A stretch of DNA of 64,000 bases from Chitinophaga eiseniae (GTDB taxonomy: Bacteria; Bacteroidota; Bacteroidia; Chitinophagales; Chitinophagaceae). How positions within the stretch are numbered: the first letter of the stretch is position 1; the number at the start of each line of letters is the position of its first letter. The notes under the pieces were generated by a model. That model worked only from the letters and a program-made list of their open reading frames with translations. It had not been told where the DNA came from and did no database searches. The DNA lies in the NCBI RefSeq assembly GCF_900167135.1, contig NZ_FUWZ01000001.1, positions 1,412,336 through 1,476,335 on the forward strand, in the 5' to 3' direction. Both the position numbers and the translations under genes were made by a program. Shown in pieces: positions 50,303 through 58,882 of the stretch.

Positions 50303-53113
50303 TTATTGTTTCACTATCTGCCTGGAATAAATGCGCTGGTTGCCGAGGAAGATACTACAGTTGTACACGCCTGGCGCCAGCCGGTCTACCCCGATATATT
50401 CCTGTATGTCATTGATGGTGCGCTGCAGCACAATCCTGCCGCTCATGTCTGTCAGCACCAGCTGCCTGGCCCGGTAGTTTTTATCCAGTATGATCAGCTG
50501 ACTGATCACAGGGTTGGGAAATACCAGGATGTCATGTTGCAACAGTATGTTGGCAGATGACACATCGGAATAGATCACTTGTCCATCCTGCCGTTCCAGC
50601 CTTACGCGGTATTGCACGACTCCTTCGTAGGGGTTCTGGTCCATAAAATTGTAGTTCATAGCGCTGCCGGCCAGCTGCGTGCCCAGTTGTGTCCAGCCGT
50701 TTGGAGAGCGCCGCTCCCAGTTGATGCTTTTCAGCATATAGGTAGATCCCAGTGAGAGCGTCAGTATCACCTGGTTGTCCGTTGTCGGGTCGGCCAGCAG
50801 CGCCTTGATGTAACATCCTACGCCTTGCAGCGCATAATTGCTGGCATAACTCCGCAGCCCTTCCCAGCCGGCGGGGGCTATGGGACTGACGGCGTAATAC
50901 ATGGAGGTGGTGCTTTGTTTGGGAATGAACAGGAAAGTATCGGTCAACTGTTTGTAGGGTGTCATTACCCCCTGCGAGAGAGCGTAAGCCTGGTAACCCT
51001 TCACGCCTGGCAACCGGTTCCAGAAGATCATGGCGGAGTCTGAGCAGTTGAATCCGGTGGATAAAGCCAGCTGCGGCGCGATAAAACAGGGCGGGCTGAT
51101 AAAAGCAGTATCCGTTAACGTTAGTTTAAGCCATACTTTACTGAAGAGGGCCGGCACGTTCCAGTTAAAGGGCGTCTGCAGGGGGACCTGTTGTGCGATG
51201 TTGGTCCAGGTGGTGCCGCTGTCGGTGCTGTAGGCCAGGTCGCCGTTGCCGCTGTACGTCGTTTCCCATTGGAGGGGAGTGGGCTGGGAGGCGGCCAGCA
51301 TACTGCCATTGACCGGGTTTTGCCAGGCGAAGGAAGGTTCCCGGATGAAATCATATACGATGTAAAAGGGCTGGTCGGCGGTGGTCACTTTTTTACCTTT
51401 TACCGTGATGTGCAGGTTACCGGCGGCCGGCCGGTCTATGTTGATCTGTTCCGTGTTATTCAGACTGTCAATACCGCGATGGGCGGGCTGTAACAACGAA
51501 TCGGCTTTGGGAAAGGGATTGAGTACCCACGGCAGCCAGGTGTTGCCATCGGGGGTAATAGCCTGCATGTCCAGGTCGTTGACCAGCGCTTTGGGTGCAT
51601 TGAGGGCGGCGGCGGGGTCGTTCCAGCAGAGCGTCACTTTTACCTGCCGGAGGCCTGCAGGTACGGGGATGTCGAAAGTGGTAGTATTGCCGGGGAGTAC
51701 CGTTCCCTGGCGGTAACGGCCGGCAGTGAGGGCCGTCAGCGCGCCGGAGGCGTGCAGGCTGCCAAAGCCGTAGGTATAGGCCGGTCCTTTCCCGGCAGGC
51801 AATACGGCACTGTTGATGATCAGCGCGCGTACGAGGGCGGAAGGTGGCGCTACGCCCCGCAGCTGGCGGTAGCCGTCCTGTAAAAGGGCCACCACGCCGC
51901 TGGTGAGAGCTGCCGCACCAGAGGTGCCATCCTGTCCGTAAGCGACGATTTCGGGCTTAATACGGCCGTCATAGGCAGGCCCTCTTGAAGCCAGTGTAGC
52001 CACCTGGAAGTTAGCTTCGGTGCCGCCAACGACCAGCACGTTCTTGGCCTGTTTGAAATTGCCGGTGAAGTTGGCGAAAGTGCCAACGCCCTGATAACGG
52101 CCGGCAGTAGGGATGGCGGCGCCGCTATTGCCGGCGGAAAACACATGCGTCAGCGTATCGGCTTTCCGGACCTGCTGGTCATAAGCTACCGCTTCTGCGT
52201 CGTAGTTGTATTCAATCTCGATACCGTAGGAGTGGTTTTGTACCGTGATGCCATAGTCCCGGTAATAGGTGTCCGGGTCAGGGAAAAGCACGGCATAACT
52301 GCTGGAAGTAAGTTTGGCGGAAGGGGCTACGCCGAGGCCATTGGCGCCACTGTTACCGGCGCCGGCCAGGAGGGTGGCCATAATAGTGGCATGTGCAGTG
52401 CGGGTGGTGTCCTGCAGGGGAGAACGCAGAAACCTGCCTGTAAGATCAATGTCTGTTGTGTCAAATAATGCCTCCTTAACGGAAACGGTTACACTTTTTC
52501 CACGGATGGCAGGAAACTGTTGCTGCGCCACATTGATACGGTTCACATACGGATTAATAGTGTTGATGATCACCTCCGGTGAAGCATGCCTCACGCTGTT
52601 GGCGCCCGTCACATTATCCAGGGCAATCAGCGCGGGCCAGTCCCGCTGCTGCAGCTTTACCACTGCGGCATGGTAGCGGTCAATGGTATACAATGTCCGT
52701 ACCCGGGCCGCCGTAAAATGTTCACCGCTGTAAGATACCTGTATCTCCACACTGTCACCCGGCCGCAGAGACTCCAGCCGTTCCAGTAAAGCATCTGTGG
52801 CTTTATAGTTCGGACTGGCGGTATAACTGTATTGTATTTTTTTTCGCAGGATGCTGTCCGCCGGCAGTTGTTGCAATACGTAATGTCTGCCGGTCAGGGC
52901 TTTGACAACCCCGCAGCGGGCCAGTGTTCTTTCATCCGGTGGCGTGATGAATTTAACAAACAAGGGCGCTTTGGTTTGGAATGCTGTCAAAGTATCTGCA
53001 GCATATCTTTTGATCATCACCGCTTCCCGCATGCGCTGCTGCGCCATGGAGGAAGGGGACAGGGATAACAGCAATAGGAATGCTGATAGCGCTTTGACGG
53101 TTTTATTTTTCAT
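50303..53113 (-). CDS. Secreted S8 serine peptidase with T9SS C-terminal sorting domain
   Basis: A 936-residue protein with a signal peptide (MKNKTVKALSAFLLLLSLSP onward). The subtilase core spans about residues 200-500: His in TAHATIMATLLAGAGNSGANG, catalytic Ser in DGTSGAAALTSGVVALLQDG, and a candidate Asp in EALFDTTDIDL (less canonical). Beta-sandwich regions follow. The last 75 residues are a type A Por/T9SS sorting domain (VFPNPVISQLIILD onward, ending QIVKQ), so it is exported and cell-surface attached or released. ATG 53113 is chosen over 53197, which would add 28 non-signal residues. It belongs with the other peptidases in this region. Confidence 0.9.
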   Translation of the reverse strand: MKNKTVKALSAFLLLLSLSPSSMAQQRMREAVMIKRYAADTLTAFQTKAPLFVKFITPPDERTLARCGVVKALTGRHYVLQQLPADSILRKKIQYSYTASPNYKATDALLERLESLRPGDSVEIQVSYSGEHFTAARVRTLYTIDRYHAAVVKLQQRDWPALIALDNVTGANSVRHASPEVIINTINPYVNRINVAQQQFPAIRGKSVTVSVKEALFDTTDIDLTGRFLRSPLQDTTRTAHATIMATLLAGAGNSGANGLGVAPSAKLTSSSYAVLFPDPDTYYRDYGITVQNHSYGIEIEYNYDAEAVAYDQQVRKADTLTHVFSAGNSGAAIPTAGRYQGVGTFANFTGNFKQAKNVLVVGGTEANFQVATLASRGPAYDGRIKPEIVAYGQDGTSGAAALTSGVVALLQDGYRQLRGVAPPSALVRALIINSAVLPAGKGPAYTYGFGSLHASGALTALTAGRYRQGTVLPGNTTTFDIPVPAGLRQVKVTLCWNDPAAALNAPKALVNDLDMQAITPDGNTWLPWVLNPFPKADSLLQPAHRGIDSLNNTEQINIDRPAAGNLHITVKGKKVTTADQPFYIVYDFIREPSFAWQNPVNGSMLAASQPTPLQWETTYSGNGDLAYSTDSGTTWTNIAQQVPLQTPFNWNVPALFSKVWLKLTLTDTAFISPPCFIAPQLALSTGFNCSDSAMIFWNRLPGVKGYQAYALSQGVMTPYKQLTDTFLFIPKQSTTSMYYAVSPIAPAGWEGLRSYASNYALQGVGCYIKALLADPTTDNQVILTLSLGSTYMLKSINWERRSPNGWTQLGTQLAGSAMNYNFMDQNPYEGVVQYRVRLERQDGQVIYSDVSSANILLQHDILVFPNPVISQLIILDKNYRARQLVLTDMSGRIVLQRTINDIQEYIGVDRLAPGVYNCSIFLGNQRIYSRQIVKQ

Positions 53114-53221
53114 GCTAGCGGGCGATAGATCCTGGTGTTGGACGATGTTACTTAAAACTACTGCAATAAATTGTTCAACGCAATTTTTTATGCACACGCC
53201 TAAAATATTTTTTTTAAGTTA

Positions 53222-53388
53222 AACGAAAGTTGTAATATTGAGCACACGATAATTTTTATTGAAAACGAGCAACGAAATCTAATAAACCGTACGAGATAAC
53301 CGATAACCAAAGGTTACCTGAAGAGCAAGTCTGAGTCGCCGGAAACACCGGCATTACTAAATCATAGCCAATCATTGAAAATGCATGC
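53222..53388. other. Non-coding spacer upstream of the peptidase leader
   Basis: A stretch between the S8 peptidase start and the duplicated leader with no plausible gene. It holds a GATAACC direct repeat and a CCGGAAACACCGG palindrome. Promoters for both divergent genes may lie here; none is clear. Confidence 0.4.
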
Positions 53389-53637
53389 CGATGTCAGAAA
53401 ACAGACGTCAACGCTGTAATATGTCTGCTAAAGAAGAGCACTGAAAGCCCGCTTTTTTTCGGATGTGTAACACCATGCAATTGTTGTTTGTCGGTAGCAC
53501 TGCCCACTTCCGCCGGTAGCATTGCCCCCTGCAGATAAGCATTGTTTTTTTTGTCGTGAAATCAATGATACACCGACTGAGTCACATCAGCCGGAAGAGA
53601 AATATTTTTTCATTTTTAAAAACCAAAATCCGAACTG
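53389..53637 (+). promoter_or_regulatory. Duplicated 5' leader, copy 1
   Basis: About 250 bp upstream of the first HEIGH peptidase that reappear, diverged, at 54492-54735. Shared blocks include TATGTCTGCTAA, GAGCACTG, CCTGCAGATAAGCATT and AACCAAAATC just before the start codon. An inexact GATGTC/GACGTC hairpin sits at its left end. Its preservation suggests a long transcribed leader or shared promoter. Confidence 0.55.
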
Positions 53638-54462
53638 ATGAAAAAACAAATCGCCGTAATTGCCTGTCTGGCCGCAGGTTTTCTGATTTCATCCTGTAAC
53701 AAAAATGACAAACAACAACAGGAAGCTCAACCCAATCCTGTTTCCGATGAAGTACTGGCGCAAATAAAAGCCAATGGCTTCAGCACCGACAACGTAAGAA
53801 AAACAGAAGACGGATACCTCGTGGAAGGCGATATTCTGTTGACTGCAGAACAACTGAGTGAAAAAGTTGGCACTCCTACCTTGCGTGTGGCCGAGTCTGA
53901 GCAATACCGCACCAACAATCTGGTGAGTGCCTTGCCCCGCGTCATTAAAATTAAAGTATCCAATCTGGGCCCGGCTTTTATCGCGGGAGCTGATACGGCT
54001 ATTGCCCGTTACAACAGACTGGGACTGCGCATCACCTTCCAGCGTATCACCAGCGGCACCGCCAATATTACCATTAAAGGCTTTAACCAGGGCCCCAGCG
54101 GTGGCTACATTACATTGGGTTCTGCCGGTTTCCCCACCAGCAGTGGTAATCCTTACAGCACTATCAAGATGAACACCAATCAGTATGCGTACGGTTCCAA
54201 CCCCAACGTTCTTTATGTAGGATCTGTGATCCAGCATGAAATTGGTCACTGTATCGGTATGCGCCATACTGACTATATGGACCGTTCCTACAGCTGCGGT
54301 GGCTCTGCTGTAAATGAAGGCGATGGCGGCGTAGGCGCTGTGCACCTCCCCGGCACGCCTACAGGTCCGGACGCTAACTCCTGGATGCTGGCCTGCTCCA
54401 ATGGCGGTAACCGTACATTTAATGCCAATGATATCATTGCTTTAAACTATCTGTACCACTAA
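53638..54462 (+). CDS. M57-type HEIGH metallopeptidase lipoprotein (copy 1)
   Basis: A 274-residue lipoprotein (MKKQIAVIACLAAGFLISSC lipobox). The zinc motif is QHEIGHCIGMRHTDYMDRS, the HExxHxxGxxH signature of metzincin-like M57 (dual-action HEIGH) peptidases. Two cysteines (HC and SC) nearby may form a disulfide. The mature N-terminus is a separate 60-residue charged segment that could be a propeptide. It would act at the cell surface or in the periplasm. It is tandemly duplicated with 274 bp between the genes. Confidence 0.9.
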   Translation: MKKQIAVIACLAAGFLISSCNKNDKQQQEAQPNPVSDEVLAQIKANGFSTDNVRKTEDGYLVEGDILLTAEQLSEKVGTPTLRVAESEQYRTNNLVSALPRVIKIKVSNLGPAFIAGADTAIARYNRLGLRITFQRITSGTANITIKGFNQGPSGGYITLGSAGFPTSSGNPYSTIKMNTNQYAYGSNPNVLYVGSVIQHEIGHCIGMRHTDYMDRSYSCGGSAVNEGDGGVGAVHLPGTPTGPDANSWMLACSNGGNRTFNANDIIALNYLYH

Positions 54463-54491
54463 TCAGGAAGTAAATCATTTAAAGTGCAGCG

Positions 54492-54735
54492 CAGATGTCT
54501 GAAAATGGCGTCTGCGCTGTTGTATGTCTGCTAAGGAAAAGCACTGGAAGTCCCTATTTTTGCCGGTATAACATGATGCCGTCTGTTGTTTGTTGGTAGC
54601 CTTGCCCGCATCCCTCTGTAACGATGCCCTGCAGATAAGCATTATTGTTTTGGGTCGTCAGTCGTTTACCTCACCGGCGGTACCCCTGCTGCCGGGAAAG
54701 GAAATATCTTTTTCTTTTAACCAAAATCTGCAATA
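54492..54735 (+). promoter_or_regulatory. Duplicated 5' leader, copy 2
   Basis: The counterpart of 53389-53637. It starts beside a 9-bp hairpin (CAGCGCAGA/TCTGCGCTG, 54487-54519) and holds a TATTTTTG -7-like box at 54555-54562. At the same place copy 1 reads CTTTTTTT. A 15-codon ATG frame (MSAKEKHWK...) exists here but is cut to seven codons in copy 1, so it is not conserved. Confidence 0.55.
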
Positions 54736-55548
54736 ATGAAAAAACAAATGCTCGCCGTAATAGCCTCTCTGGCTGTAGGCACAATGATTTTTTCCTGTAG
54801 CAAAAAAGACCAACAGGAAACGCCTTTGAATCCCATTCCCCGTGAAATCATGGCGCAGATAGAAGCCTATGGCCTCAGTACCGACAATGTTCAGAAAGTG
54901 GCAGACGGGTATCTCGTGGAAGGAGATATCCTGCTGACCGCCGGTCAACTGAAGGAAAAGGTGAATACTACTGCCCTGCGTGTGGGTAAGGTGGAGCAAT
55001 ATCGGTCAAGCAACCTGGTGACCGGCTTGCCCCGCGTCATTACGGTAAAAATAGTGGGACTTAGCCCCGCCTTTATAGCCGGACTTGACACTGCGCTCAG
55101 GCGTTATAACAGTTTGGGGCTGCGTATCAGTTTTATGCGTATTGCCAGCGGTACCGCTAACATCACCATTGATGGCTATAACCAGGCGCCTGTCAATGGT
55201 CAGGTTTCCTTTGCTTCTGCCGGTTTCCCCACTGGCGGCAACCCGTATTCGTCTATTAAGCTGAACACCAACGCTGCCGCTTTCGGATTCAACCCTAATG
55301 TATTACATGTGGGGTCTATCATCCTGCATGAAATGGGGCACTGCATCGGGATGCATCACACAGATTATATGGACCGTTCTTTTAGCTGTGGCGGCTCCCC
55401 GGTCCGTGAAAATATTACGCCCATATGGATCCCTGGCACGCCTATGGGACCAGACCCTGATTCCTGGATGCTGGCCTGCTCCAACGGTGGCAATCGTCCG
55501 TTTAATTCCAATGATATCATCGCATTAAAAAATCTTTACGGGCGCTAA
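54736..55548 (+). CDS. M57-type HEIGH metallopeptidase lipoprotein (copy 2)
   Basis: A 270-residue paralogue of the previous gene with the same layout: signal peptide (MKKQMLAVIASLAVGTMIFSC lipobox) and zinc motif LHEMGHCIGMHHTDYMDRS. The two are alike throughout, with extra differences around the metal site (HEMGH in place of HEIGH, MHHTD in place of MRHTD). Zinc ligands are kept in both. The stop codon overlaps that of the convergent kinase gene by 4 bp. Confidence 0.9.
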   Translation: MKKQMLAVIASLAVGTMIFSCSKKDQQETPLNPIPREIMAQIEAYGLSTDNVQKVADGYLVEGDILLTAGQLKEKVNTTALRVGKVEQYRSSNLVTGLPRVITVKIVGLSPAFIAGLDTALRRYNSLGLRISFMRIASGTANITIDGYNQAPVNGQVSFASAGFPTGGNPYSSIKLNTNAAAFGFNPNVLHVGSIILHEMGHCIGMHHTDYMDRSFSCGGSPVRENITPIWIPGTPMGPDPDSWMLACSNGGNRPFNSNDIIALKNLYGR

Positions 55549-56366
55549 ATGTTGAGGGAGAGCTTCACCACATGCACGCCGTTGTCTTCCCGTATCTGTA
55601 GCCGGTGCCGGTGCGGATACAGCTGTTGTAACCGCCGCTGCGCATGAAGCATATCCGCAGTGGCCGCGCTTTCATCCATTGTTACCGGAAAATGCCGGTT
55701 GCTGCAATAAAAGCGGATGCAGCTGTCTGTTGCCTGTAAATGCACCACTATTTCGGAGGGTTCCTGCGTGCTGACGCCATGCTGGAAAGCATTTTCCAGG
55801 AACGGCAATAACAGCATCGGCGCAATACATTTGATGCCCGGATTGCCGGAAATAGAAAACCTTACCCTGGTGCGGGAGGTGAGCCGCAACTGCTGGAGGT
55901 CGATATAATCGTGTATACATTCTATCTCCCGCTGTAATAACACAAAATCATGCCCGGTATCCGTGGTGGCATACCGCATCATGTTGGACAATTTCAGAAT
56001 GCTGGCAGCCGTATGTTCATGCTGCGATATTGCCAGCGAATAGATATTGTTCAGCGTATTGAAAAGAAAATGCGGCTGCAGCTGCGCTTTCAAAAAAGAC
56101 AACTCTGCCGCCGTTTTCAGCGCTTTACTGTGCAAAGCCTGCTCCGATAAGCGCCACCGGTGGCCGGTGACTTCAATCGCCACACTGACGACCACCGACA
56201 AAACCACCGCCAGCACATGATTGTACCAGTACTGCCCCCGAATGAAAAGCAACGGAAGGCTCATACATATCGCCCAACCGGTGATATGCAGCATTAAGAC
56301 CATTAACTTTGACCGGAACATGCTCAACAGATATTCGGAATTGCCTCCAATATGCGCCAATTCCAC
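55545..56366 (-). CDS. LytS-type sensor histidine kinase with degenerate ATP-binding motif
   Basis: A 273-residue membrane kinase (a start at 56321 is also possible). Two hydrophobic helices lie near residues 20-65; the His-kinase core begins LKAQLQPHFLFNTLNNIYSLA, the LytS/His_kinase family H-box. The N-box is LLLPFLENAFQHG. The later segment where family members have a GxGL box reads TADMLHAQRRLQQLYP and lacks those glycines. It may therefore bind ATP poorly or act as a pseudokinase. No LytTR response regulator is adjacent. Confidence 0.85.
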   Translation of the reverse strand: MELAHIGGNSEYLLSMFRSKLMVLMLHITGWAICMSLPLLFIRGQYWYNHVLAVVLSVVVSVAIEVTGHRWRLSEQALHSKALKTAAELSFLKAQLQPHFLFNTLNNIYSLAISQHEHTAASILKLSNMMRYATTDTGHDFVLLQREIECIHDYIDLQQLRLTSRTRVRFSISGNPGIKCIAPMLLLPFLENAFQHGVSTQEPSEIVVHLQATDSCIRFYCSNRHFPVTMDESAATADMLHAQRRLQQLYPHRHRLQIREDNGVHVVKLSLNI

Positions 56367-56492
56367 TGTTTATCGCAACACATCTCTGTCAATACGGTCT
56401 TTATGTCGATGAATCCGCAGAAACACAGGTTTATCCTTCCATGCCTCCCCGAATTGTAGTAAATTGCCGGTTCTATAAAAAGATTATCAGAT

Positions 56493-58658
56493 ATGTTGCA
56501 ACGAATCGTGAAGCCGCTGATGCTGGCAGCGCTCCTGCTGCTCTCTCAGCTGACTTATGCCACGGAAGGGATGTGGTTACCTCAATTGCTTTCCGGCCTC
56601 AATGAGAAAGAGATGAAAGGAATGGGGATGAAAATCAGTGCGTCGGATATCTACAATATCAACAAAGGCAGCCTTAAAGACGCTATCGTCAGCTTCGGCG
56701 GCTTTTGTACGGCAGAGGTGATCTCTTCGCAGGGGCTTATCCTGACTAACCACCACTGCGGTTATGAGTCCATCCAGAAACATTCTTCCCTGCAGAACAA
56801 TTTTCTGCAAAACGGTTTCTGGGCCAAAACAGCAGCGGAAGAACTGCGCAACCCCGGCCTGTTTGTCACCTTCATTGTTCGCATCGACGACGTGACCCAA
56901 GCCGCCTTACAGGACGTAAAACCCGGTATGAACGAGCGCGAGCGCCAGTCAGCTATTGACAAACGCCTGCATGAAATCCGCCAGAACGCCCGTAAGGAAT
57001 CCTGGCAGGAAACCATGGTCAAACCTTTTTATGAAGGCAATCAATACTTCCTGTTTGTCACAGAAACCTTCAGCGACGTACGCCTCGTAGGCGCACCACC
57101 GTCTTCCATCGGTAAATTCGGCTCCGATACGGACAACTGGGTATGGCCCCGCCATACCGGCGACTTCTCCATGTTCCGCATCTACGCGGGCAAAGACGGT
57201 CGCCCTGCGCCTTATTCGCAGGATAACGTGCCCCTTTCTCCCAAATACTTCCTGCCCGTTTCCCTGAAAGGCGTAAAACCAAACGATTTTACCATGGTAC
57301 TCGGGTTTCCCGGCCGTACCACCGAATACCTGCCCTCTGAAGCCGTTAAGCTGACGGTAGACGCGCTGGACCCTGCCAAAGTGGGCATGCGCGACGCCGC
57401 CCTCGAAGTGATCGACGGCTACATGCGCAAAGATGAGCAGATCAAAATACAATATGCCGCTAAATACGCCAGCACCGCTAATGCCTGGAAGAAATGGAAA
57501 GGCGAAATGCTGGGCGTTAAACAAACGCGCGGTATCGGGAAAAAAGAGCAGTATGAAGCCAACTACCGCGAACTGCTGAACACCAGCCCCGAATTGAAAG
57601 TGAAATACAGCGGCGTACTGGACTCCCTCAATGAAATGTACCGCCGCATCCGTCCTTACGCCCAGGCCCGTGACTACTACAGTGAGCTGGTGAGGAACGT
57701 AGAACTGTTTACGGCAGGCGACCGCCTGATCAGTTTCCTCGGAAATGTGCGTGACAAAGGAGAAGGGCAGTACGAAACACTGCGCCAGCAGTTCCTGGAA
57801 TCCATGCAGCCTTTCTACAAAAACTACAACGCACAGGTAGACCACGATGTGAGCGTGAAACTGCTGGAGATATACGCGAAAGGCGTACCGAAACAGTATG
57901 CCGGCGCGGAATACGCGCAAATCTGCGCGGAAAACAACAATGAGAGCCGCATGCTGGCCGATAAAATCTATGGTTTGTCTGCCCTCACTTCCCTTGAGAA
58001 GCTTAAAGCCTTTGTACAGCAGCCGTACAACGCAGTAGTGGCCCAGATGTGGAAAGACCCGGGCACCCGCCTTATCATGGCGATGCGCAAAGGTTTTGTG
58101 GACAATGTCAGCAAACCGGTGAACGACCTGCAGAGCAGCATCAATAGCCTGCAGCGTACCTACATGCAGGCGCAGATGGATGTGATGGCAGGGAAAAAAC
58201 GTTTCTACCCGGATGCTAACAGCACGCTGCGTGTTACCTACGGTAAAGCGGACGGCTACAGCCCCCGCGATGCCATCCATTATGATTTCTACACTTACCT
58301 CGACGGTGTCATGGAAAAATACGTGCCCGGCGATTATGAGTTCGATGTGCCTGCCAAACTGATTGAACTGTATAAAAACAAAGACTATGGCCGCTACGGT
58401 GTAAACGGAAAAATGCCGGTATGTTTTATTGCCAGCAACCATACCACCGGCGGCAACTCCGGCAGCCCTGCCCTGGACGCCAACGGTCATCTGATTGGTC
58501 TTAATTTCGACCGCACCTGGGAAGGCACCATGAGCGACATTAATTACGACCCGTCTATCTGCCGCAATATCATGGTGGATATCCGCTACGTCCTGTTTAT
58601 TGTTGACAAATACGCCGGTTGCACCCGCCTGATAGATGAAATGAAACTGGTGAAGTAG
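56493..58658 (+). CDS. S46 family dipeptidyl-peptidase, DPP11-like
   Basis: A 721-residue exported peptidase (signal MLQRIVKPLMLAALLLLSQLTYA). The trypsin-like triad of S46 is present: His in TNHHCGYESI, Asp in SDTDNWVWPRHTGDF and Ser in TTGGNSGSPALD. The residue 18 positions after the catalytic serine is Arg (in LIGLNFDR), which in Porphyromonas DPP11 gives preference for Asp/Glu at P1; DPP7 has Gly there. It releases acidic dipeptides in the periplasm. It follows the other peptidases of this region and abuts a family A palindrome. Confidence 0.93.
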   Translation: MLQRIVKPLMLAALLLLSQLTYATEGMWLPQLLSGLNEKEMKGMGMKISASDIYNINKGSLKDAIVSFGGFCTAEVISSQGLILTNHHCGYESIQKHSSLQNNFLQNGFWAKTAAEELRNPGLFVTFIVRIDDVTQAALQDVKPGMNERERQSAIDKRLHEIRQNARKESWQETMVKPFYEGNQYFLFVTETFSDVRLVGAPPSSIGKFGSDTDNWVWPRHTGDFSMFRIYAGKDGRPAPYSQDNVPLSPKYFLPVSLKGVKPNDFTMVLGFPGRTTEYLPSEAVKLTVDALDPAKVGMRDAALEVIDGYMRKDEQIKIQYAAKYASTANAWKKWKGEMLGVKQTRGIGKKEQYEANYRELLNTSPELKVKYSGVLDSLNEMYRRIRPYAQARDYYSELVRNVELFTAGDRLISFLGNVRDKGEGQYETLRQQFLESMQPFYKNYNAQVDHDVSVKLLEIYAKGVPKQYAGAEYAQICAENNNESRMLADKIYGLSALTSLEKLKAFVQQPYNAVVAQMWKDPGTRLIMAMRKGFVDNVSKPVNDLQSSINSLQRTYMQAQMDVMAGKKRFYPDANSTLRVTYGKADGYSPRDAIHYDFYTYLDGVMEKYVPGDYEFDVPAKLIELYKNKDYGRYGVNGKMPVCFIASNHTTGGNSGSPALDANGHLIGLNFDRTWEGTMSDINYDPSICRNIMVDIRYVLFIVDKYAGCTRLIDEMKLVK

Positions 58659-58882
58659 TCACGCAAAGGCGTCACGCAAAGCCGTCACGCAAAGGCGCAA
58701 AGCAGCAAAGAGCGCAAAGATTTTATAAGGTTAGTAAGAAAGCAAAGGAGCGAAGACCAATTCGATTTGATCTTCGCTCCTTTGCTTTCTTTGTTTCTTA
58801 TTTATTCTCTTTGCGCTCTTTGCTGCTTTGCGCCTTTGCGTGACGGCTTTGCGTGACGGCTTTGCGTGACGGCTTTGCGTGA
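58659..58882. repeat. Long intergenic palindrome, family A copy 3 (largest)
   Basis: The left arm 58659-58720 and right arm 58806-58882 are built of GCAAAG octamers plus a 13-nt unit (CTTTGCGTGACGG, more than three copies on the right). The inner stem 58737-58756/58771-58790 is 20 bp. The element fills the whole spacer, beginning right after one stop codon and ending right before the other stop codon. Confidence 0.92.

Noticed and set aside
54520..54570. A 15-codon upstream frame in the second HEIGH leader as a regulatory peptide
   Set aside because: In the first leader the same frame is cut to seven codons by a stop, so the peptide is not conserved between the copies.
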